Origin: Chloroflexota bacterium
Lineage (GTDB): Bacteria; Chloroflexota; Anaerolineae; Caldilineales; Caldilineaceae
Reading direction: 5' to 3'
Length of the DNA stretch: 6,301 bases
Assembly: GCA_003577365.1 (NCBI GenBank)
Contig: QEUY01000237.1
Span: forward strand, 1 to 6,301
The position numbers and the translations under genes were made by a program. Below, one piece after another: positions 1 to 4,927 of this stretch (positions within the stretch are counted from its first letter, which is position 1; each line of letters begins with the position of its first letter). The notes beneath the pieces are model-generated. The model was not told the origin of the DNA and did no database searches. It saw only the letters and a list, made by a program, of their open reading frames with translations.

Positions 1-241
1 CGTCCTGGGGGATATAGGTGATGTCGACGCCCCAGCGTTTGCCGTTGCCCACCGCCTGGCGGATCTCCTCGCCGGTGTCGCCGATCACGATGCCGATCTT
101 GTCGATGCTCGCATCGCGGATCGCTTCGATCACACGGAAGAGCACCGGCTTGTTGGCGACGGGCATCAACTGTTTGGCGCGGGTGAAGGTAAAGGGCTTG
201 AGACGTGTCCCCTTGCCCCCGCTCAGGATCAAACCTTTCAT
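1..241 (-). CDS. rmlA: Glucose-1-phosphate thymidylyltransferase, long form (N-terminal part, runs off the left edge)
   Basis: Only the first 80 residues are inside the window. This family joins dTTP and glucose-1-phosphate to give dTDP-glucose plus pyrophosphate in the cytoplasm, the entry to dTDP-rhamnose and other deoxysugars. Seen directly: the nucleotide-binding signature SGGKGTRLKP at residues 7-16 and AKQLMPV at 22-28, whose Lys23 is the conserved sugar-nucleotide lysine (the preceding residue is Ala where Pro is common). The stretch VIGDTGEEIRQAVGNG followed by WGVDITYIPQD is typical of the long StrD/TylA1-like branch (about 350 residues with a C-terminal left-handed beta-helix) rather than the short RmlA enzyme of about 290 residues. 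The ATG at 241 has a good GGAGG. It starts 27 bases after the kinase-like gene, so it is probably co-transcribed. The family is secure; the product sugar cannot be told from this fragment. Confidence 0.9.
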   Translation of the reverse strand, partial: MKGLILSGGKGTRLKPFTFTRAKQLMPVANKPVLFRVIEAIRDASIDKIGIVIGDTGEEIRQAVGNGKRWGVDITYIPQD

Positions 242-245
242 GGTT

Positions 246-250
246 CCTCC
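246..250 (-). promoter_or_regulatory. Ribosome binding site of the thymidylyltransferase gene
   Basis: On the minus strand GGAGG lies 4 bases before the ATG at 239-241. It is the strongest Shine-Dalgarno match in the window and supports that start. The spacing is slightly short but workable. Confidence 0.7.
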
Positions 251-268
251 GGGCCGGTAATAAAAGAC

Positions 269-916
269 TCAGCGATAGTAGCCCGACATCGTCACGGCGC
301 GTTCGGCGTTGAGCAGCACCGCGCCGACCAAGCGCGCATGCACCTTGTCCAACACGGTCTTGGCCGCCTGGGCATGGTCGCGCTTGGTGCTGCCGGCGTT
401 GATCAGCAGCACGACGCCGTCCACCTTGCCCGCCCAGAGCGCGGCGTCGGTCACGGCCAGCACCGGCGGCGCGTCGATCAGCACATAGTCGGCCTGCTCT
501 TGGAGCGCGACCAGGGCGTCGGCTAAGCGTTTGCGGCTGAGCAGCGCCACCGGATTCGCCACCGGCGGCCCGCCTACCAGCACTTGGAGGCCATCAATGG
601 CCGTCTTTTGCAGCGGGGCCGGGCCGTCCTCCTGCAGCCAGTTGCTCAGCCCGCGCTGGTTGTGCAGGCCAAAGAGGTCATGCTGCTGGGGGCGGCGCAG
701 GTCGCCGTCGACCAGCGTGACGCGGTCGCCCGCCTGCGCCATGACCACCGCCAGGTTGGCGACGGCGACGCTCTTTTCGGCCATGTCGTCGGCGCTGGTC
801 ACCAGCACCGTATGCAGCGGCTGTTCCAGCCCAGAAAACTCCAGGTTGGTGCGCAGGCTCTGATAGGCTTCCGCCGCGGCGCTGCGCGGGTCGGCCAAGG
901 TGATCAAACTGGTCAT
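269..916 (-). CDS. CpsD/CapB-family BY-kinase-like ATPase with a degenerate P-loop
   Basis: A 215-residue cytoplasmic protein of the CpsD/CapB/Wzc-kinase family, which with a Wzz-type membrane partner controls polysaccharide chain length and export. Seen: the N-terminal oligomerisation helix EAYQSLRTNL (16-25), where the usual EX2RX2R reads EX2QX2R; Walker A' LVDGDLRRP (68-76) with Asp70 and Asp72; Walker B VLIDAPP (145-151) with Asp148; and a C-terminal tail ending SGYYR. The Walker A region at 40-50 reads TSADDMAEKSV. Lys48 and Ser49 remain, but the two glycines of the usual PGxGKS/T are Met45 and Glu47, and the following Thr is Val50. Only two tyrosines (213, 214) form the tail, fewer than the usual cluster. 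The ATG at 916 was preferred to an in-frame ATG at 1027 because homology begins here, GAGAAG lies 5 bases upstream, and the longer form would overlap the previous gene. It may be a weak kinase or a pseudokinase scaffold. Confidence 0.85.
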   Translation of the reverse strand: MTSLITLADPRSAAAEAYQSLRTNLEFSGLEQPLHTVLVTSADDMAEKSVAVANLAVVMAQAGDRVTLVDGDLRRPQQHDLFGLHNQRGLSNWLQEDGPAPLQKTAIDGLQVLVGGPPVANPVALLSRKRLADALVALQEQADYVLIDAPPVLAVTDAALWAGKVDGVVLLINAGSTKRDHAQAAKTVLDKVHARLVGAVLLNAERAVTMSGYYR

Positions 917-935
917 GGTCGCTTCTCTTTTACGC

Positions 936-3308
936 TCACTTGATCTCCACCGTACCCAAGCCAGCCACATCGCCGGGCAAGGCCTGTATGCCCTGGGCGG
1001 GCAAGCGCGCCCCGTCGCGCCAATCATACAACCCGGCGATCAAACGGTAAACACCGGGCGCAAGTTCATCGGGCAGACGCAGCGTCTGGGTGTCGACTAC
1101 CCGATGGCCGGGCAGCCAGGCCGACGTCGGCAGCGGCCCCAGGGCATCGCGCGGCTGCCAGTCGAGCTGCGCCGCCGTGCCGCCCGCGGCGTCGAGCAGA
1201 TGGACAAAAACGGTGTAGTCCTGCGCCACCGGTGCGGTCGCCCGCCAGTGCAGTGTCAAGGGCAGGCCGGTCCCGGGCTGGGCTGTAGCCGGAATGTTGA
1301 CCCCCTCCAGCGCAATCTGCTCGCCAAAACGCGCGTCCAGCGGACGGGCGGGCGGCAGCGTGGACAACACGGCGTCGGGCGCAATTCGGCTCCAGCCGCC
1401 ATCGGCGGTGCGCTGATAGCCGCCCAGGCGCAGCAGCGTGCCGTTCTCCAACACCGGCAGCCCTGTATCGGCGGCGTCTATCGCCAGCCGGTCGCCCTCG
1501 GTCCAGTTCTCGCCGGCATAGACACCCAGCGCCAGCGTAAAGCGGCCGGCCTCCAGCGTCCAGGGCAGGGTCGAAAGCTGCACCGGCGCGCCCGGCGTCC
1601 ATGTGGAGGTAGGATACCACAGCACTGCAACCGGCGGATAAAACTCGCTGTCATGCAGCAGCGTGCCGTCGGGGGCCAGATAGGCCACATAAAAGCGCAG
1701 GTCGCGGTCCAGAGGTACAGACGCCTCCCAGAGCAGGTTCACCACGAGTTCACCATAGCGGTCCGTGGTCACCTCATGGCCCAGCAGACGCAGCCCGTCG
1801 CCGAAAATCGCCGGTTGCGTGTTGGGTGGCCGTGCATCGGTGCGCCGCCAGGCAGTATAAAAGGCATCTGGGATCGATCCAGCAGGCACGCCGCGGCGCA
1901 GCAAGAGATAGCCGTCCTCCGCCGCGGCCACGCCAAAGCCGCCGGCCAGCAGCCCGTCCACCGTGGCGCGCACGTCGTTGGGATGCTGCGGCCAGGCCGG
2001 GCCGGTCACATCGATCAAGATGGTGTCGGCGTCTTCGATGCGCGGGAAGATATAGATCGTCTCGCGCCCGCTGACGTGCGGGTTGAGCCGGTCCTGGGCC
2101 GACACCTTGGCATCGGGCGGGATCTGGGCGATGATCGCCGCGGCGCGGCGATGGTGCTCGGTCACGGTCAAGGCCAGGGCGTTGCCGCTGCCGGGCAGAT
2201 AGCCGTGCAGCCGCTGGTCGGCCAGGCCCAGCAGCAGGATCAGACCGGCCATCCCCGGCACGACCCAGCGCCCCCACGCGGCCCGCCCCCCCAGCCAGCC
2301 GCGCAGGCGCGCCAGCCCCATCACCGCCGCGGCCAGCACAAAGGGCACGATGGGCGCGGCATAGATCAGCGTGTGCACCTGGTGCATCGGCGGGAAATCG
2401 GCCAGCAGGTTGATCGCCAGCGAAGGCAGCGCCAGCAGCAGCACCTCCGGCGCCAGCAGCGCCAAGAGGCCCGTGGGCCAGAGCAGCTTCCACAGATAAT
2501 TCCCGGCCTGGGCCGCGGATAACTGCGCCCAGGCCAGGCCGGGCCGCGTGAGCAGCGAGATAACCATCGCGCCCGGCGTCTCGCCCAGATAGCCGTAGCG
2601 ACCCCAATGGATATTGCCCGCGGCAAAGCGGGTTTGGATGACAAAGACGGCCAGGAATGCCCACGCCAGCGCCAACGCCATCGTGATCAGACCCCAGCGG
2701 GCGCGGCGCTGGACGACCAGCGCATAGAGGCCCAGCATCAAGACCAGCAGCGCCATCTCCTCTTTGCAGCTTGCGGCCAACACGGCAAAGAGCGCAAACC
2801 AGCCCGCCCGCCCCACGATCAGAAAATAGAACGCGGCCAGCAGAAAGGTGGGCGCCAGCGTGACCGGGTGAAACTCCAGCCAGTTGGCGGCCTGGATCGT
2901 AGGGTGGAGCAGGTAGACCAACGCAAAGGCGAGGCCGGCCCAGGCGCTGCGCAGTTGGCGGCGCGCCAGGGCAAAGAGTGGCAGCGCGCCCAGCGCCACG
3001 GTCACGGCCTGCACGATCAACAGCAGCGGCGGCTGCGGGTAGAGCCGGTAGAGCGCGGCGATGGGCAGCAGGATCGGCTCGACGTGCAAGCTGAGCCGGT
3101 TGACCGTGCCGGGCTGATTGGTCAGATGAAACCAGTTGCCGTGCGCCGTGTTCCAGATCGCCTGGTTGAGGTTGCCCATGTCGAGGGCGCGCGCCTCGAA
3201 CGCGGCGTAGCGTTCGAGCGTGATCAGGCTGAAGGCGACGGCATAGGCAGTGACCGCCAGCCAGAGCAGCAGAATAGGCAGAGAGGATCGGGCAGCCAGG
3301 CGGCGCAA
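936..3308 (-). CDS. DUF2079 multi-pass membrane protein with a duplicated beta-rich C-terminal domain
   Basis: A 790-residue protein. Residues 1-365 carry about eleven hydrophobic segments and DUF2079 hallmarks: LDMGNLNQAIW (42-52, with Asp43 and Gln49), LHVEP (74-78), WLEFHP (143-148) and CKEEMAL (181-187). DUF2079 proteins are integral membrane proteins of unproven function with a GT-C-like layout; Asp43 in the first outer loop would be the candidate catalytic acid by analogy. Residues 380-475 form a soluble alpha/beta region usual for the family. Residues 500-790 hold two copies of a beta-rich module (502-610 and 661-770). Many Chloroflexota membrane glycosyltransferases end in a similar module. 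The start is TTG at 3308, 16 bases after the upstream stop, with no clear Shine-Dalgarno; I found no ATG or GTG upstream in frame close by, and the first internal Met lies beyond the first membrane segment. A polysaccharide or protein glycosylation role is inferred from context. Confidence 0.85.
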   Translation of the reverse strand: MRRLAARSSLPILLLWLAVTAYAVAFSLITLERYAAFEARALDMGNLNQAIWNTAHGNWFHLTNQPGTVNRLSLHVEPILLPIAALYRLYPQPPLLLIVQAVTVALGALPLFALARRQLRSAWAGLAFALVYLLHPTIQAANWLEFHPVTLAPTFLLAAFYFLIVGRAGWFALFAVLAASCKEEMALLVLMLGLYALVVQRRARWGLITMALALAWAFLAVFVIQTRFAAGNIHWGRYGYLGETPGAMVISLLTRPGLAWAQLSAAQAGNYLWKLLWPTGLLALLAPEVLLLALPSLAINLLADFPPMHQVHTLIYAAPIVPFVLAAAVMGLARLRGWLGGRAAWGRWVVPGMAGLILLLGLADQRLHGYLPGSGNALALTVTEHHRRAAAIIAQIPPDAKVSAQDRLNPHVSGRETIYIFPRIEDADTILIDVTGPAWPQHPNDVRATVDGLLAGGFGVAAAEDGYLLLRRGVPAGSIPDAFYTAWRRTDARPPNTQPAIFGDGLRLLGHEVTTDRYGELVVNLLWEASVPLDRDLRFYVAYLAPDGTLLHDSEFYPPVAVLWYPTSTWTPGAPVQLSTLPWTLEAGRFTLALGVYAGENWTEGDRLAIDAADTGLPVLENGTLLRLGGYQRTADGGWSRIAPDAVLSTLPPARPLDARFGEQIALEGVNIPATAQPGTGLPLTLHWRATAPVAQDYTVFVHLLDAAGGTAAQLDWQPRDALGPLPTSAWLPGHRVVDTQTLRLPDELAPGVYRLIAGLYDWRDGARLPAQGIQALPGDVAGLGTVEIK

Positions 3309-3324
3309 GGGGTATTCGGAATAT

Positions 3325-4044
3325 TCACGCCACCGTGGGCGCTTCGACGCGGCCCGGCTGCGTGCCGGCCTGGGGCGCGTCCTTCTGCCCGCTCGGCGCC
3401 GGGATGGCCCCCAGGACAGGTACGCCCAAGGCGCGTTCCAGCGCGGCGGGCGTGCGCAGCAGATCCGCTTCGGCCCAGGTCAGAAACAGCACCACCAGCC
3501 CGCCAAAGAGCAGCCCCAACACGGCCCCGGCAATGGCGTTCATCAGCGGCTTGGGCTGATACTGGTCATAGCCGATGGCGCGGCTGCGGATCTTGACCTC
3601 GATGCGGTCGCCCTTGTCCTGCTGGGCATAATAGGCGGTGCGCTCCTCGACAAACTCGTCGGCCAGCGTCAGCGCCATCAGCTTGGCGACCTCGCCATCG
3701 CGGGCGCGCGCCTCGATCTTGACCGTGAAATCACTGGAATCGGCCACCACGTCGACATGGCTCAAAAAATCGTAGGGGTTCTGGTCAAGCTGGGCGCGGT
3801 CGATCACGCGCTGGGCGATCTCCGGCGTCTGTAGGTTGGCGGCGAAGTTGCGCAGCAGATCCTTGGCCGTGTTGCCCAGCCCCCAGTCGGGCCGCGCCGG
3901 CACGGTGCTGACATAGACGGTGGTGCGGTACATCGTCTCCTGCAGATAGCTGACACCATACGCCCCCGCCGCGGCCAGCAGCATCGCCGCCACGATGATC
4001 CAGCCGCGCCGCCGGATGATCTGCATGTATTCTTGAATTGTCAT
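3325..4044 (-). CDS. Wzz/CapA-type polysaccharide chain-length adaptor (second copy)
   Basis: A 239-residue inner-membrane protein of the Wzz superfamily (polysaccharide co-polymerase). Seen: a short cytoplasmic N-terminus with basic RRR at 11-13, a first membrane helix at about 15-33, an outer region at about 34-166, a proline-containing lead-in (QPKPLMNAIAGAVLG, 163-177), a second helix at about 168-189, then a cytoplasmic tail. The segment DLLRTPAALERALGVPVLGAIP (194-215) is the usual Wzz/CapA ending, followed by a Pro/Ala-rich probably disordered tail to 239. It has no kinase domain, so it resembles the split CapA/CapB arrangement. In such systems the adaptor tail activates the separate kinase; the matching partner here would be the kinase-like protein two genes downstream. 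The ATG at 4044 has GAGGT 8 bases upstream. It lies 57 bases after the other adaptor gene, to which it is only distantly similar. Confidence 0.85.
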   Translation of the reverse strand: MTIQEYMQIIRRRGWIIVAAMLLAAAGAYGVSYLQETMYRTTVYVSTVPARPDWGLGNTAKDLLRNFAANLQTPEIAQRVIDRAQLDQNPYDFLSHVDVVADSSDFTVKIEARARDGEVAKLMALTLADEFVEERTAYYAQQDKGDRIEVKIRSRAIGYDQYQPKPLMNAIAGAVLGLLFGGLVVLFLTWAEADLLRTPAALERALGVPVLGAIPAPSGQKDAPQAGTQPGRVEAPTVA

Positions 4045-4052
4045 GCGCGTTG

Positions 4053-4057
4053 ACCTC
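4053..4057 (-). promoter_or_regulatory. Ribosome binding site of the second Wzz-type gene
   Basis: GAGGT on the minus strand sits 8 bases before the ATG at 4042-4044 and supports that start. The rest of the 57-base gap (4045-4101) holds only a 4-bp inverted repeat around 4089-4100 and no terminator-like structure. Confidence 0.6.
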
Positions 4058-4101
4058 GCTTCCCAAATTCCATTCTATCACCTTCGCCATGCTTGGGCAT
4101 C

Positions 4102-4794
4102 TTAGCGGTGTTTGGGGATTTCGCCAAGCAGCGGCAGCCCCAGTTCCTCCAGCGTGCGGCGGTCGCGCACCGAGGAATCGAGATAGTCTAGTAGAAATGC
4201 CAACCCCAGCCCCACGGCCAGCCCCAAGGCGATGCGCAGCGGCCATTCGAGCTTGTCGCGCAGGCCCGGGCCGACCAGCCCCACCGCCGGCGGGTCGAGC
4301 AGGGTGACGCCTGCGCCCTCGGTGCCAAGCTGCTGAAAATAGCGCGGGGCGTTTTCGCTCAGTTCGGCGGCGGCGGCCGCGGCGATGGCGGCCAGCTCCT
4401 CGGCGTTGCCCCAGGTAAAGCTCAGGGTGATGATGCGATGTTGTTTGCCCGTGGCCGCGCTGCCTTGGATCGTGCCCGCAGGCACTTGCAGGCTGCGATC
4501 CGCCAGCCGTGCGCTGACGGCGCGTGCAAAGAGATCGCTGCGCACCACCTCGGTGAAATCGTCTACTAAATATTCGCTGGTGAGCCAAGCATAATAGCGC
4601 GGGTCATAGGCGGCGACATCGGCCTCCGCCGCGGGCATCACCCCCACCAACATACGCATCGACGCGCTGTAGCGAGGCGGCGGCGTCTGCCAGGGGCGCA
4701 GTTGCACGGCGCTGAAGGCGGCGACCAACCCGGCCAAGAGCAGCGGCAGCCACCAGCGCCGCCGCAGCACCTCCCAATAGGCGATGAGTTCCAT
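4102..4794 (-). CDS. Wzz/CapA-type polysaccharide chain-length adaptor (first copy)
   Basis: A 230-residue membrane protein with the Wzz layout: N-terminal cytoplasmic stretch ending in RRRWW (11-15), first membrane helix at about 14-30, an outer alpha/beta region at about 31-182 with an alanine-rich helix at 131-145, a second helix at about 184-203, and the diagnostic cytoplasmic ending LLDYLDSSVRDRRTLEELGL (201-220) then PLLGEIP. That ending is the most family-specific part of the protein. Like its neighbour, it lacks a kinase domain, and its outer region is shorter than in Escherichia coli WzzB. It starts at ATG 4794 with only a weak GAGA-type site, in a leader that carries a 10-bp tandem duplication and lies just downstream of a palindromic repeat. 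The likely role is chain-length control or export of the polysaccharide. Two such genes in a row suggest either a hetero-oligomer or separate tasks, which the sequence alone cannot decide. Confidence 0.83.
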   Translation of the reverse strand: MELIAYWEVLRRRWWLPLLLAGLVAAFSAVQLRPWQTPPPRYSASMRMLVGVMPAAEADVAAYDPRYYAWLTSEYLVDDFTEVVRSDLFARAVSARLADRSLQVPAGTIQGSAATGKQHRIITLSFTWGNAEELAAIAAAAAAELSENAPRYFQQLGTEGAGVTLLDPPAVGLVGPGLRDKLEWPLRIALGLAVGLGLAFLLDYLDSSVRDRRTLEELGLPLLGEIPKHR

Positions 4795-4805
4795 AAACGC
4801 ATCGT

Positions 4806-4825
4806 CTCGTACTTTCTCGTACTTT
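4806..4825. repeat. 10-bp perfect tandem duplication in the leader of the first Wzz-type gene
   Basis: CTCGTACTTT occurs twice back to back (4806-4815 and 4816-4825); on the coding strand it reads AAAGTACGAG. It ends 11 bases before the ATG at 4794, so the copy nearest the gene supplies the GAG of its weak ribosome binding site. It abuts the palindromic element that starts at 4826. Confidence 0.8.
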
Positions 4826-4921
4826 GTAGGGACAGGCCCCCGTGCCTGTCCGTGCGCGTGCCTGTCCGTGCGCGCGCCCGTCCGTGTGGCAGGCGGGCGG
4901 CCACGGGGGGCCGCGCCCTAC
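4826..4921. repeat. Palindromic intergenic repeat (GTAGGG...CCCTAC), REP- or MITE-like
   Basis: A 96-bp GC-rich element begins GTAGGG and ends CCCTAC, with imperfect inverted arms (GTAGGGACAGGCCCCC at the left; GTAGGGCGCGGCCCCCC reading inward from the right). Each arm also folds on itself: GGACAGGC (4830-4837) pairs exactly with GCCTGTCC (4844-4851), and GCGGCC (4897-4902) with GGCCGC (4909-4914). The element starts 6 bases beyond the glycosyltransferase stop codon and fills most of the gap before the first Wzz gene. It codes for nothing itself, and I see no clear target-site duplication. Elements of this style with GTAGGG ends are, from my recollection, frequent in Chloroflexota and some cyanobacteria. 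No T-run follows either hairpin, so it is unlikely to be an intrinsic terminator, though it could affect transcript stability or processing. Confidence 0.72.
4841..4888. repeat. Three tandem 16-bp units inside the palindromic element
   Basis: The unit CGTGCCTGTCCGTGCG is exact at 4841-4856 and 4857-4872, and has a third copy with 3 mismatches at 4873-4888. Each unit carries GCCTGTCC (GCCCGTCC in the third), so the left-arm GGACAGGC can pair with any of them, giving alternative hairpins. Confidence 0.85.
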
Positions 4922-4927
4922 CATTAG

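Noticed and set aside
917..1027. Longer N-terminus for the kinase-like protein (ATG at 1027)
   Set aside because: The extra 37 residues would overlap the end of the DUF2079 gene and look like a shadow translation; family similarity begins just after the ATG at 916.
900..2522. A 540-codon plus-strand open frame opposite the DUF2079 gene
   Set aside because: Its product is rich in Arg, Gln, Gly and Pro with no family pattern, as expected from the antisense of a GC-rich gene. The minus-strand protein has clear membrane segments and family motifs.
2607..3834. Long plus-strand open frames (2607-3596 and 3250-3834)
   Set aside because: They are antisense to the DUF2079 and second Wzz genes, have low-complexity charged composition, no ribosome binding site and no recognisable domain.
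3785..4588. A 267-codon minus-strand frame spanning the junction of the two Wzz genes
   Set aside because: It overlaps both genes out of frame and gives an Arg/Gly/Ala-rich shadow translation, while both Wzz frames have complete family features.
4841..4888. CRISPR array
   Set aside because: The 16-bp units are directly adjacent with no spacers and there are only three.
4826..4921. Intrinsic terminator after the glycosyltransferase gene
   Set aside because: The hairpins are GC-rich but no T-run follows on either strand, and co-directional pathway genes continue downstream.
4604..4924. A minus-strand frame beginning ATG GTA GGG and reading through the palindromic element
   Set aside because: Its first third is the repeat itself and the rest overlaps the Wzz N-terminus out of frame. 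The product has no family character.
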